Source: Onchocerca lupi (lineage: Eukaryota; Nematoda; Chromadorea; Rhabditida; Onchocercidae). From it: a stretch of 64,000 bases of DNA. The notes under the pieces were generated by a model. It worked only from the letters and a program-made list of their open reading frames with translations, was not told the origin of the DNA and did not search any database. This document shows positions 1 to 14,900 of the stretch, piece by piece (position 1 is the stretch's first letter; the number at the start of each line of letters is the position of its first letter). Location: positions 1-64,000 of the forward strand of contig JAOVVO010000155.1 in assembly GCA_028564675.1 (NCBI GenBank). Reading direction: 5' to 3'. The position numbers were made by a program, and so were the translations under genes.

Positions 1-1545
1 TTTAATAAATTTGTTTTTGATTGAAATAGTCTTATTTTACAAGAAATAATTATGCATTCTGAATTGTCATCCTACGTTATGGAACAATTTATTTTGTTTT
101 CATGATGGTAGTCGGTACGGGACATCATTTGATACCGTCTTCTTGTTCTTTGTTTGAAAATCCATTCTGGATTGCCAATATCCAGTACATTTCTTTGCTT
201 ACTGCGTTATCTACATCTGTCAATTAAAATTAACTTTTTGTACAGCTCAAGCAAACTTTCTTCAAAATAATTCACAAAATAGATTCTTTTCGAGAGTGCT
301 GCATCACAGTTATCAATTTCTCTAATTTATTTAGCATTTATAAAAGTATTATAATTCTATTTGAACATTCACTTTTTGCTATAATGAACCATATAATTTT
401 TGCATATACGCTTCGATTCTGAAGCTATTTATTACATTCACAGATTGGTCACCAGATGTTTGCAAGAAAAGTGATAATGAAAAAATTTCCTTATGACTAA
501 TGTGGTAAGAAAAATAGCGGCTTAATGCATTTTAGTTATTCAGTTTGCATAAACTGGGATCATATTTATTAATTCGGATGAATTACCGCTATTATATTTT
601 GGTTTAATGGGAATTCCTGTTCTTATTCATTCAAAGATTCATTCCAAAAGAAAAATGGTTCTCCTATTCATCAGATAATGATACCGCAACTTTTTCTGGA
701 AGATTGTTTGACATTTCATTTCATTGCCTACATATCTATCAGCATCTTCATATTCACTAAGTAATCTATTCATTAGAGGATCCAGAAACAATTTCACTAT
801 TAAGTTGATAGTGAAATTTCAATGAACAAATGAAACATTGCTTCATGGAATTTTTGATGAATATTGAATGAGAATGACATGCAATTTTGATATTTTATGG
901 GTTTAAACTAATTGAAATGACTAATGATTTGAATGTATTGATTATGCTAAAATGGAAGAAACAAACTTGAGATTCTAATCAAAGGAAAAAAAAAAAGAAA
1001 AAGGAAAGAAATTGAGCACATTTAAAAAGTTTAAAAAATTTTTCATAAAAAAAAAAAATTATTGTAGTGGATGTTTAGGCAATTTTTTTTTTGAAGAAAC
1101 ATCCGGGCAAATAAACTTACTTCTTTGTTATCCTTTTTAGTTTAATGATTGAAGGAATGCTTAAAGGGATGAATGAAGAATATCCATACATTCATTCATC
1201 TGATGAGCAATTGGTTCTACTTTGTGTGATTGATAAATGGAACTATGATGCTAACGAAGCAAATCAGTGATCATTTTCACCATTCAGTTCGAACAGCCGA
1301 AGTATAAGATCGGTATCCTGGTGAAGAAGAAAGCAGCAATGGATTTCGAGTGCCACATGTTGCCACCACCGCAACTATCATCATCATCATCATCATCTCA
1401 CCGATCATCTATCGTCTAGATCCAATAATTTTGGCCATGTTATCATTCTTCTTTTTTTTTTTTTTTTTTACTTTTATTTTATTTCGAAAATTTTTTCGTA
1501 TAATTCTTGAAATAATTTTTCTTGAAAAATTTTCGATTTAAATTT

Positions 1546-1582
<37 letters not shown>

Positions 1583-4286
1583 AAATTGAACCATTTTATT
1601 AAAAAAAATGAATTAATCTTTATAATTTTTCTTCAAAAATATTAGTAACATCTTTCTGATATCAAATTTCATCCACAAATTTCATATCACGAACGATCAT
1701 AGAATTATTATACAAACTGAAATATTTCGAATAATTGATTCATTGATTGAAACGTTTATACAGTAACTTTTCGGTAGAATCACTCTTAATTTTCTACTGA
1801 AATTATTATCGAAGTAAATAAGAAATGTTGGAGATGATGGATTTATAAATCAAAATTCTCTTTCTTCTTACTAGTTCCGTCTTTTCAAATAGTCAAGATT
1901 TTTTTCAAATTTATTCATTAATCCCTAGAACAACGAAGATTGATTTGTTTGAATTCGGCACTTCTCCAATATTATGCTTTTTCCCTCTACTATTTGCCAG
2001 ATACAATTGTGGCACCGAATCCTGAAGAGAGCTGTGATATCTATTTAAATATTCATTTTGATGACTCTTTGATGCGACCATTAGAGAAAATGCTATTAAT
2101 TGAATAAGTTCTCGAATTTTTAGCTATCGTATCTTTTCTGTACTTTTTAGAGATTTGAAATTTTTCAGTGATCAATTTTTGAGATAAATCGCAGATAACA
2201 AATTTGTCAAAAATGACTTTTTCGAAAATATGCACCATTTAAGCATGCAAACATATACGTTTACCATTTTTAGCATAAATTGAAGTGGCAAAGAAACCGC
2301 GTAATTTCAGCAGCAATCGTGAAAATGCTCAAATTTTCCAATTCTTTTTTCCACCCATTTCAGAAAACTTGTTTTTTGATTAAAATTTTATTTTATCAAT
2401 AACAGAAAAGAATTGATAGGAGAAATGATAAGATGATAAGGTTATATTGATTATTTCAAGTTATGAAAAATCTTCAGCAAAAAATCATATCACATTTTTT
2501 TTCTCTCTCTCTTACCTGCCATATTTCTAAGAAGAGATTATACGAAATGGTATTATAATAGAGTGATTTGATAGTTTTAACGTTAATAACATCTTTATTA
2601 TTATTATGGGTATAAATGATTTAAATGATTCATATATAAACTGATATTTATCGTAAAATTTCATATTAATTTCTCTAGAAAAATCAATAAATAGTCACTA
2701 TCATGAGTAAAATTTCAAATTTCTTGAAACTTCTTCCACCATTAATTTCATTATTTTTCTTTGAATGCAAACGATAACGAAACTTCTGAAAATTGCTTTT
2801 AAAAAAATAATTTATAAAATTATGTAAGTTTTAAATTTCAAATTCAATTTTCTGTCTTAATTCTTTAGTCAAATTTTTTCGTCACCTATAATAATTCAGT
2901 CTATAGAAAGAGAAAGTAATATGCTTCTGCGTGAATGATAGTGGCTGATATTTACCGTAATAAATATAAAATTAGTGAAGAGCTATCCTCCAAATAGCTG
3001 CTTTAAATGTAAATTTAAAATAGAGATCCTTGTTCGATAATTAAATTTTATTTAATTTAAAATAATGATATTTTCCCATCTAAAATAGTTGCTGTATCCA
3101 TGTATTCTAAATTCTGTTATATCTTTAGAAAAATGCATGTGTACAGTACAAGTGAAAGCAATATTATAATTTATTCTTTAGAGAATATGTTCCAAATAAT
3201 GTGACCGAATATCCAAAATAGCGTAAATTCATCTTTCTGAAATGAATCCTGATGAATTCGTTCAAACATGTTTTTTGAACAATCCATTGCTTTACACTAT
3301 CGATAATTCGCTACTTCGTTTTTTTGACTAATTAATCTCTTCATAATTTGCATAACTCATCCAAAAAGTAGTATGTTCGTTGTTGCTTCCCTGTTCTTAT
3401 GTTTCATGTCAATGGAAAAGAACCTAATTCGATTTTTAAAACAAAATGATAATTAAGTCATAATTAACCAATATTAAATTGAATCTTAAGATTGTTTCCA
3501 AAACAGTAATTTAAATTCAAATAGTAGTTCGAATTTTTATTTACTTTTCCAATTAAAACTTTTTAATCTTTGTCTTCAAAAAACACATATTCAAATACCG
3601 AGCACATGCGCATATATACAGATTATATTTACAAGCGTATATGTCTGTTTATTTTAAAATTGTCGAAACATGAAACAGATCTTTATTTCTTTTCGCTTTT
3701 TTCAAGATGCTTCAGAAATTTGCATTAATAATGTTCACTTTTTCTACCATTACAAGAGTAGTATATTTTTAGCAAAATAAATATTTTTTTAACAAACGCT
3801 TTCATATTTGTTGATAATAAGCATTTGTTTAAAAACTATTTAATCAAAAGGATATTTTAGAGTAAAGTAATTTGCGGATTGCAGTTTACTATGAAAACAA
3901 TCTTACCAATATATAGAAACATATTTATATCGCTCATAAATTTCGACAGCTTAGTCAAAATCAGTGATTTGACATGTTTTCAATCGAATTTTCAACTTTG
4001 TGCACAATGATTTCCTGAGTCATCCCTGTTTTTTTTTTTTCTGCTTCTTTCATCTTTAGATTATTTTTAAATATTTCGGTAATGTATTTCAAATATATGT
4101 CGAATTATTTTAATTAAGATAACGAAAACATCATTTTCAGAATTGAGCAAATGACTTAATGATGATGTTTTATGTGGGCGCGAAAACATCACCCGAATGA
4201 ATTATTAAATGATCTCGTTTTCTTTGAGCGTAAAAATTGATCATCAAGACAAGATTCACTGTTAATTCAACAAATTATGTCAACAG
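1..4286. other. Left intergenic region, weak exon-like patches only
   Basis: A/T-rich sequence with homopolymers, including a run of 31 T at 1547-1577, and a short ATC microsatellite near 1377-1400. Three patches have open frames beside AG acceptors. On the minus strand, about 114-228 encodes a short peptide ending in DGIK-stop after a TTGACAG acceptor. On the plus strand, 1291-1418 has an open frame after a TTCAG acceptor ending in HRSSIV-stop, but the opposite strand of the same patch reads MMMMIVAVVATCG, so the strand is unclear. On the plus strand, 1929-2107 encodes 58 codons ending PLEKMLLIE-stop. These could be ends of neighbouring genes or chance. I see no confident gene here. Confidence 0.5.
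1929..2107 (+). CDS. Possible terminal exon of an unidentified gene
   Basis: An open stretch of 58 codons begins just after a CCCTAG acceptor-like sequence and ends at TAA (2105-2107). The encoded peptide contains NSALLQYYAFSLYYLPDTIV and ends PLEKMLLIE. Its composition looks protein-like and its length is more than expected by chance at this A/T content, but no partner exon upstream was found and no family is recognised. It would have to belong to a gene ending before the proteoglycan gene. Low confidence. Confidence 0.22.
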
Positions 4287-5906
4287 TTGCTCTTACGATT
4301 GCTAGGTGTCTTTGGGAAGAAGACCGATGAGCATTATTTTTCTGCTGAAAAGATTCAATTCTTAATAATCTGTCTAATGGTTGTTTTATTATCGTTGCCC
4401 GTATCTTTGCTTGTTTCAGTCCTGAGATTGAATATTACCACTCGAATGGGTTTGTTAGCTATGCCAGAAATTTCGGATCAAAGTTCAAATTTAATTTCCG
4501 AAAGTCTAAATTCTGAAAGACATTTTATTATACGTCTATTGTCACAAAATCGAAATTTAACAATTTCTGAACGAAATGGAAATTTGTTCGCCGATTCTCT
4601 ACTGATTGCTTCACTTGATAATAGCACAGTTAATATGTTAAGTATCGAATGTTCCAATGATATTTCATTGAGAATTACAATGAATAATAATATATCAAAA
4701 ATGATGCTATCTCCATCATTGTGTCGAGAAAATTCTCAATTAAGTAAGAAAATTCCCAATTTGAAATTACAATTATATTACAGTATTTCTTAACATCGAT
4801 ACTAATAATATTATAAAGAAAAAAATTAGACAATGATATTTTTGTCGGTACAAAGCAATTATTAATAAATATATTCATAGAAATTGTGTATCTCAAATAT
4901 ATAAAGTACAATTTGAAATTAAATTAAAAAATCTTTTGAAGAAAAGATATTTCTGATCTCAATCTCATGTATATCAAAAAAATTTCTGATCCAGTGTGAA
5001 ACATAATGATTGACGCTGCAAGATTTCTTTGATCAAGAGATTGATCGATTAGATCAATCGATAGATTCTCTTAAAAACCTAGGCAGAAAATATTGTGATA
5101 AGATTATCACATAGGTCGAAATATATGAATAATAAGGTATTGTTATCCATTTCGAAGATTTCACAAAATTCTGTTTTTTTTCGTTGAAAAAGTATTACTA
5201 CAGGCCTGTTGTGGTTTCTGTTTAACTTATAACTGATTGTTAACAAAATTTGTATTGACTGATGTAATGTTTAAAATTTGTATAAAGCTAAATTGAAAAA
5301 TAGCATTTTAGAATTGCAAATTGGTGATACAAATGGAAGCCAAGAACAGTTTTTTGATGGTTGTATAGGAAATATCACTATTGATACAAAAATTTTATTA
5401 GATCGATGGTGCAGGTTAGTAATATCGTATTTGAGCTGAAAGCTAGCTGTAATTTGATACCAGTAATAGAATATGAATTCATATCCATCTTATACATCAG
5501 TTGTCTTGCTTGTTATTGAGGAAATGAAAGAGAAGATGAAAGGATTTCAAAAATTTTTTAATTAAGCTTAACAAAACACTGAGAATTATAAATCTGATGT
5601 AAGATGAGGATGGAATATGAGAAGAATATCAAAGTTCTTCAAACAAACATTAAATCCTATAAATTTGAAAAGAATTTCAAAAAGATTTAGTGCTGATGAA
5701 AAATCGCAACAACAACAACAACAACAAAGGGATGCAAATGAACAATCAGATGGACCACGACCTCCGCCACTTAATGTGAAACCATCACATTCTACAGAAC
5801 CATTAGATTTGAATGAGGGAGCAATGGCTCCAATACAAAGTTGGAATATTCACGGATTCTCAAAACGATATCACGATAGTGATTCCAAAGAAGACATATT
5901 GTTCAG
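4287..5906 (+). CDS. CSPG4: CSPG4-like gene: N-terminus and laminin-G exons 1-3
   Basis: Exons 4287-4743, 5312-5414 and 5691-5906 join in phase. Exon 1 opens after a TCAACAG acceptor, so it follows either an unseen upstream exon or a trans-spliced leader; the first in-frame ATG is at 4377, starting a signal-peptide-like MVVLLSLPVSLLVS. The following segment (RHFIIRLLS...LLIASLDNS...SLRITMN) and exon 2 (LQIGDTN...FFDGCIGNITID) look like a divergent laminin-G domain ending in the usual GC-I-G-N-I motif and a late Cys (DRWC). Exon 3 carries a seven-glutamine run encoded by CAA repeats, then a proline-rich linker and the start of the first CSPG repeat (PLDLNEGAMAPI). Vertebrates have two laminin-G domains; only one is recognisable here. 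The exon 1-2 link is inferred from phase. Confidence 0.72.
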
Positions 5907-8900
5907 GTAGTATTGTTTTGACGAAACAAAGCAAATGATAGGAAAAAGGATGAAAAAAGAGGCAAGAAAAAGAGCTTTGAAATATAAAAATAAATTATAG
6001 AAAAACAAATTAGAGTAAGTTGGGAGAAATAGAAAAATAAATTATTCAAATTTTTTGTATTTATTAAATTATCTGGATTTTTTCAGTTTTACTGATAGCA
6101 ATCGATTTAGATCCCTTTGGAGATAACCTCTGGAGAAATACAATTATTGAATAATATGCAAGCTGCTTTTAAATTAATTGTTTTCTAAGAACTTGCTGAA
6201 TTCACTTTTTTTTTTCCATGATATTCTAAATTTTATTCTTTTATGCAGTCAAACTGCACTTTGAGTTATTAATTTCCGAACGTGAAAGAATTGCTTTTTC
6301 AAGTAATTTCTGTATCGTACTTAACTGACCGCTATCTTGCCTATTTATTTATTCATTTATTCACTTAGCTGTTTACTGATCAATCTTTACCTGCTATTTA
6401 TTGTTTCAGAATACTGGAACCACCGCAACATGGGCAATTACTAAAGTTCGGTCAACCAATAAGCCAATTTGTTAGCAGCGATATTTTATCCAATAAAATA
6501 TATTACAAACATGATGATAGCGAAACAACTGCTGATTTCATTGGTTTAGAGGTATTTTGATACCTTTTTGATGCTGAATATATTTAAAATAAATAATTCT
6601 TGTCAAGATGATTTACGCTTTTTTTGTTTCATCTAAGAATCATTTGATAAATAATGCATTAGATGTCTGAAACATTAATTTGAAAAACTGATTAAATCAT
6701 TCATTTCATGCCAACAGATTGTAAATTTTGAATTTTAGGGTGAGATAATTTCACAAGAAGTGTTAGCACCAAAACGGAATATGATCTATAACATAGCAGT
6801 ACGAATCAATCCTGTAAATGATGCACCGGAACTCAGATCGGGAACTGATTCGGAAAGACTATGGATAACCGGTGATTCAAAGTATGATTCTAAACAAAAA
6901 GTTTCAATTCTTTCCATTATTCATTCATAGAAATAAGCATTTTCAAGAAGTCATAATAAACAAATATAATGCTAAAAATTTATGATAAAATGCGAAAAGT
7001 TCATTTGTTACATCATTTCATTAATTTAATATGAATTTTTTGTTGATTTTGTTTTTTGTTTCTTTGTAAAATGCGGTGAAAAACAAATATATGAATAGAA
7101 GAGGAGAGGAAAAAATGATAACGAAACGATAATAATAATGATAATGAAATTTCATGACGATAAAATAGAACTGAGCAACTGTAAAGATAGAGAAAAAAAT
7201 GAAATTTTTAAAAATGATGAATTTACTTGAATAGAAATATTAGAAACAAAACTATCGTTAAAGATATCAAAAGTTGCTATGAGTTTAAAATATGGCACAG
7301 AAATATTTTTAATTCTCTATATATTTGTCTAACAGTGTGTGGCAGCAAATGAAATATTTCTTGCACCTGGTAAAGTATATCTTTATGAGTTTTAAAGCCA
7401 AGTAAGATAGAATTTTCAAGTTGAATGAGCACCAAAATTATCAATGCATTGGGTGGAATGAAGAACAGATAATGATAATTAAGAGATTACTTGCTTGCTA
7501 TACTTTGAAACTTCGATATTCCCCGACTCTTCTCATTCACCATTTTTTAGCTCTATCGCTTCTAAAATTTGATAAATATGAAAATTTTTGGATAGATATA
7601 TTTAAAGGCTTCCGTTAGATAGCCGAGCAATAAACCTGTGGGATGCGGATAACAATCCGGAAACGGTATATGTCACTGTTATTGCTGCTAATGGAGTGCG
7701 ATTAGAAAATTCGGACGGAAAAGAAATTCGAAAGTTTTCTCAACGAGAATTTTTAAATAACGATGTAAGTCTATTAAAATGTTTAAAATTTATTAAAATA
7801 ATAAAAAAGATAAAGACAAAAATTGTAATCAATGTTCGAAATCCATCATGCCTTAATGTTTTTGTCTTTTCATCTTGTGTATTTTTGATTTTTGAATAAA
7901 ATAAATCGCGAATGATCAAAGACGAAGAGAATGATAAATTTGAATTTAAATATTTTCTTTCATTGTAAATATCCTCAAAATTGATAGCAATTATTTCATA
8001 ATTAGTTTAATGATTATCAGAAGTTTGATTTGATTATTTTTACTAAATTTTAATATGAGATAGCCATATATTTAGGCAAATTTCCATTTTAAAAATAGTC
8101 ATATTTAAGATTAAAAAAAAAAAAAAAATAATGAACTGAAATAAATACTGTGAATCATTCATTCTGTAATTTTCATTTCAGATTCACTTCATTTTTACGG
8201 GTAAGAGAAATCAGGGCACGTTGAAACTAATTGCTAGTGATGGTGAACAGCAATCTGATGCGCTTGAGTTGATCATACATTTTGCTCCAATTGAAATACA
8301 ATTGAAGGCTAATACGGGTATTTTATATTTTGGTTGAAAATAAATGAGAAAAGAAAAAAACTGGGTAGATAAATAAATACATAATAGGTTAATTAGTAAA
8401 ACAAATGATTTACCAAACTTGAAAGCAATTAGCAAACAATTGATGGAAAAAATGTCATATAAGTGATAACAATTTTGAGATGTAACCGAGCAAACAAAAT
8501 ATGGCAAATCATTCGAAGCAAAGAAAATGGCACCAATTAAGATGCATATAATAAACAACTGAATCATTATCATATAAATAATAAGTAGTAATTATAGGTT
8601 TGAAAGTGATCCATCAAACGGCAGGTATTATCTCATCAGCAAATTTATCATTCACAACAAATATTCCTGAAATACCAATTGAGTATACCATTGTTGATCA
8701 ACCTGAATATGGTGTTGTGCAATGTAGCCGTGGATTGGGACAATTTGAAATTTGTTCAACATTTACTCAAAACGATATTGACAATTCACGTGTACAGTAT
8801 AAACATTCCAGTGTTGCGCATCCGTTGCTTGATACTTTTAGCTTTCAGGTATTTACATCAAAGAATACAATGAATTCATGGAATAAATAAATTTGATGAT

Positions 8901-11900
8901 AGTATAAAAATGAATTTAATTTAAGAATTTGAAACATTTGTTCGCTTTGAAAGCAAGAATTACTTTGAATTTAACTACCACGAAATTCTTTTCTTCCATA
9001 TTTACACATTCATGATCAGGTCAATCATTTACAATATTGAATAAATTTTCTCTTGAAGAAATGAATTTCATCTTATGATTATTCAGATTCGCGTTAATAC
9101 CACGACATCAATGATACATGTTTTTCGAATCACATTTATTCCAGTTCATGTTAAAATTTTTAATCGTATCCCATATTTATTAAATAACACCGATAATTTA
9201 CCGCTTAAAAGGGAAAATTTGTTTGCTTGGACATTTCCCAAAAGTTTCCCAACCAGTCAACTTATTTATCATATTATTGAACCACCGAAATTTGGTATCT
9301 TATCACGTCGAATTGAAAAAAATCGTAATCGACGAATTGGAGTTTCATCGAATTTCACTCAAAAGGTATTTATTACGTAATATGCAAATTTTGTTTAAAA
9401 AGAAATAATCAATTCAGTCAATTTCTCTTAATGCTTTTTTGTTCCACTACAGGAAACTAGTGAAAATATAATTGATATCGCAAAAATCACTTTTTATGTA
9501 AATCCTTTTATTAATTAAATCATTCTCACTTCATCGATTTAATTATTTACGTTTAAATTTAAGATTTGAATTTTGAAGCTTAATAAACTAAAGCATTTCT
9601 ACTTTCTTACCATATTCATTGCTTCACTTTCTGTCTTATTATTCACTAATGCGTTTTTGTACATTTATTTTTTTGCAATGAATATGATAGATCAATGAAT
9701 TTTGCTAATTTATTCAGCACATATTCATTTATTTTGAAACAATAATATCTTATTATTTATTTAACTAAATTTCAAAACTGAAAATTTAGATTTAAACAAA
9801 AATAATTGAAAACATTTTCATATCATTTATTTTATGAATAAAATAGTCGTTACGAAATTCGAATTATTATATAGAAAAGAATATCGTATTCAATTATCAT
9901 TAGATAAGATCAAATTTAAAATAATTTTCGAACTATTTATGTTTGATTAAATTTTCATATTACAGCACATTGATGATGGCGATATTACATACAAAATGCA
10001 TTTTGTGCAATATTCAATTGTCAACGATTTTTTCACTTTTCGATTAATTGCGCCATCGGTCACATCGGAGGAAATTCGTTTCGAGATAACATTTATTCCA
10101 GGACGTGGTTCTGTACAACTTATTAATCGAACTATCATTGTTGATGAAGGCGGTATGCAAAAGGTTAATTCCGAAATTTAAATTAACAAGAATTAATTTT
10201 CTTCACAAAAAAATTTCAAATTTTTTTATAATTTTTAGATGATTTTCAGCGGTTTTTTAATTTAAACTAAATTTTTCAATTCTTTATTCTTTTAAGTGAA
10301 ATTAAAACTCAGTTTTCGGAGAAAAAGATTGCTATCAGTTTGTATATTTAACAGGCTTTGATTATAATCTATTGAATTCAATTCCATTCAAGCTTTAAAT
10401 TGTAATTTTTGATATGTAGAAGGCGAATTTGAAGAATCTTGGCTCCTTAAATGAATAAGGATTTATTTTGAATTTAGAAATTTTAAATTTCAACATTATC
10501 ATCTATATTACAGATAACCAATGAGTCATTATCATTAAGAACCCCGGACAGTAGCAATTTTGTATTTCTTATCGGTAATGCCCCTACTTATGGCAATATA
10601 GTGGTGAAGAGAGCAACTGGCGAACAAATAAAATTAATCGATGGTGATAATTTCACTACTTCTGATATTAACAATGGCAAGTAAGTGAATTCAAATTTCA
10701 AACTTCTTAAATTAAATTTTCATGGAATTCTCCAAAAATTTAATGAATTGCAAAATATTTGAAAAATCAAAAACGGTTAAGAGATGGAATTGAAAATTTA
10801 TATTTGATAAAGTTAGATTGTCATAATTTAAATATTCAGCATCTTCTACAAGCATATGGATGGAGAAAATCGCATTGATCGGATATTGCTCTTAGCCGAA
10901 AGTGCTTATCAGCGTACAAGTCGAATATCATTTTGGCTAACAATAAGATTGATCTTGAAGAATGATAATATTCCAAGATTAGCTGGCAATAATGTTTTAC
11001 AAGTATGCCATATTCATATCATTTTTAACAAATTTTTCGACGCATTTTTTTTTTAAATTTAACCATAGATGAATTGAATCATTGAGCATATATTCCATCA
11101 AAGAGATGGTAGATTTTTGCAGGAATATAACATTTGAAATTTACACTGTTTAATATCCTTAATCATTTTCGTCGAATAGCTTGAATTGTCTATAATTCGC
11201 ATAAAGTATCAATTTTCAGAAGAATACAAATTAAGCATTCGAGAATTTAATACATCGTACAAGTATTTGATAGAGTAAATTTTTTTTATAAATTCATGAA
11301 AAGATTGCATAATCGTTACTATACGAAGATTAGTAGATATTACAATCGATGTAAAATTTAGGTTTAAAAAAAAAAAATGAAAAGTAAAAGATAAAATTTT
11401 AGATAATAGAACGTAGTGATCGTATACTCCATCCATCATTATTACCTTGGATAGATGATGATATCGATGCACAACCATTAAAGTTTACTTTTCATGATAA
11501 TTTTCGACATGCTGCAATTTTATCTAATTTCCTACCAGCTATACCGTTGCATAGTTTCACTCAACAACAAATGCAGAATGGTGAAGTGCTAATAAAGCAT
11601 TTTGGATTAAACAAAAAGTTCAGAATGAAGTAATTATAATTGATTATTCGAAAAAAAAAAAGAAAATATTGTAAAATAATAGAATTTATAATAAGATATT
11701 TATAATCAATTTGAATGAAGCAATAGAAATGATAGGCAACATTTCTAATTTTCATCCGTGTGAAATAATGCATGCAAAATTAAAATTGTTATTATTATAG
11801 TTATACCGTATCGGATGGAATACATGAAGTACAATCAGTATTAACAATCGTTGCATCGGAACCTTTTATAAGAATTCAAAATAGCAATATTACAATTTCA

Positions 11901-14900
11901 ACGACTAATATAACATTAGCAGTTCTTATACCAATAACAAATCATAATCTTTCCGCTATAACAAATGTTGATGCGAAGAATTCTGATATTTGGTTTCATG
12001 TTATAACCAGAAATTGGATTTTTGTCAGTAATTTTACCAAGAAAATGATAAAAAATTTTACACAACAGGTAAAAATTTTCCAAATATTAGGAATTTTCAA
12101 CGAATTAAACAGTCGGAGAAAAAGAAATAAACATGTAAATAAGTAAGATGCAAAATGATATGGCAAAAACAAAAAAAAAAAAATGAATGAAAAAAGTTTC
12201 CATCGTCATTTTTATTTTATAGGATATTGATGATGGCCGAATATTATACCGTATCACTGCTCCATTATTTGATGAAAGAGAAAATGAACAAGTAATTACT
12301 GCTACGGTTGCAAATTTAACAGTTATGAAAATTTTTAAAATTCTAAAAACTCAATTGGATGGTAATGAAAGACATCATTTGGAAATGCGCACTTTGACCT
12401 CATTGGTTGTCCCATTCTCATCAATTTCGCAAATTGATAAAAGTATTCTGTTAGCGACAGCTTCGGATAAACAACCAAACGAGATCGTCTTTGATATCAT
12501 CCGACAACCAATGCATGGTTCACTAATATTGGAATCAGTAAAAGGTATAAAAACGCTTAGAAGAGTTTTTTCTCTTTTTTTTTTGCATGCTTTTATAATT
12601 ACCAAACTTTGCGTTGAAATACAAATACATAATATCAATACTGTAAAAATTACATATTGTATTTATTTTTTAATTACTACCGTATGTTGTCCATTGCTAT
12701 TATTAATTTTTATCCTTTGGATGAAAGAAATAAATGATTTGAATATCCTTTGGATAGAAGAAATAAAATAACATGTTCAGCAATGAAAAGTCTTACTATT
12801 AAAAAATTTTTCCTTCTAATATTAAGATTTCTAATTGCTGAACTAATAAATCTTTTGCGATAAATTGTATACTCGGGGAAAATTTGCTGAAAGACAAAAT
12901 TTTTTCAGTTTAATATTTTAATTTAAAATTTTAGTATTGGAAAGAAAAAAACAATTAGAGGAACTGATAAGGAAATTGCTCTTTCAGTACTTAATAATGG
13001 ACGTACTGTAATGCCAAGTAATTTTTTCGTTTCACGTTTTACGCAAGCGCATATTAATGCCGGACAAGTACAATATTTGCATAGCGGCGTATTTTCAACA
13101 CGTGATTCGATCGTTTTCAACGTTTCGAGCGGAAAACAAATGATTGGACCATATACGCTGTTTATTAATATTATAGATGACAAGGTAATATAATTTAAAA
13201 TTTGCTCTTTTGTTTTACTAATTAAATATAATATTGGAAAAATAAATGGAATTAATGTTTCGATGAAAGATATAATATTGAAATGTCAAATAATATCGTT
13301 GCTTTATATGGTATTATTAAGTTTCAAAATTTTATATTTCTATTTTTAGGTTGAATTGTTGGTATCAAACATAACGGTTACTTCCGGATCCAGTAAAATA
13401 ATAGACAGTGATGTTTTACATGCAACAACTACTGGTGAAGATGATATCGAATTTCGGGTTTTTTCGGATCCGGAAAACGGATGGCTTGTTCGTGATGCAT
13501 GGGATTTAACTAATATTAGTACTATCAGACAATTTAGTATTCAAGAACTTAACGACCATCGAATTCACTACGTAAATAATCCGAATAATCGAGAGCAAAA
13601 AGATACATTCATGATAGCAGCATGTATGACAGGAATGCAACAATGTACTGAACCAAAACAGGTGACTGTTTTGGTAAGGTACCATAATTTGCATGGTAAG
13701 CTTTTTTCTTGCAAAAACTTCACTGACAAATCACTGAAATATCCGTATATTGAAAATAGGTCTAATTAATTTGAGTTCTATGAGACAAAAGATTTTTTTT
13801 TTTTTTGATATTTCAAAAAAAAGTTACAGAACCGGAATTATTGCGTAACGAAGTAATGAAAATACCGAATATACATAAAGCTCTGATCACCAAGCAGCAT
13901 TTATTTTCACAGGTTCAACCTTTTTTTTTTTTCCTTAAATTCTATGTTTTTGAAATAAGTAAGATTAAGATTGCTTTTTATAGAATTAGATAAATTTTGT
14001 TGTAATTGTTGCTACTCTATTCGTTGCTACGATTATGAGTTAATGCATAAACTAATTAATTGATTAAGGATGACGATACACCCATCGAGGAAATACGGTA
14101 TCTTGTCAATCAACCACTGAACGGATATGTTGCTCGTATAAATAATCCTTCCAAAGCTATCACTAATTTTTCACAAGCTGAAATTAATAAGTCGGAAATA
14201 ATCTTTGTAAAAAGTAAAGGTGTAATTTTTGAAAGATCTTTTTTTTTTTTTAACTTTATGACACCTCATTTTACTTCATAAAATTATTTAAAAAAAAAAA
14301 AAAATCACTCGGATTTATTGATTATTTCAAGGTACCACAGTAACTGGTGGCTTTTCATTTCTCGTAAGCGATGGTCTTCATCAAATTGGTCCTGAATGGT
14401 TCACAGTTGAAGGTTCGCAAGAATTTAAAATTAAGATGGATGCAAATGGTCGTCTTGTAATACCACCAGGAAAACTTCCCGTTGTTATCAAATCTGAATT
14501 ATTAAAAGCTCAAATTTCAAATGTGAGTTTATTTAAAATAACAAAATTTCCAAAGTATAATTTTATTGTAAACTATAAGATTTAGACACTTAAATATGAA
14601 ATATGAAAGATATTTAGCAATGTTTGAACTGTTCAAGTGAATGCTTAACTCTTTTCGAGATACATGGGATTTTCCTGATGAGTGTTGCAGATAGAACCAA
14701 GTAAAATTATATATAAAGTGACGAATGTGCCACGATATGGAAATTTGCTTCTTTCCGGCTTATCTACCCAACAATTCACTCAAGAAGATATTAATCAATA
14801 TCGTGTAGCATACAAACCAAAAAGTGATTTCCTTGATGAATGGACCAGAAAAGATCAGTTTTTATTCAAAGTCTTCATAAATGATTCAACGAATGATTCA

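Noticed and set aside
8211..8573. 120-codon minus-strand ORF with hydrophobic segments
   Set aside because: It is antisense to a confirmed CSPG4-like exon (8182-8317) and its intron; hydrophobicity comes from A/T bias.
12545..12771. Continuation of the plus-strand ORF past the exon ending at 12544
   Set aside because: A GT donor at 12545 followed by the strong acceptor at 12987 restores the CSPG repeat; the continuation is intronic and A/T-biased.
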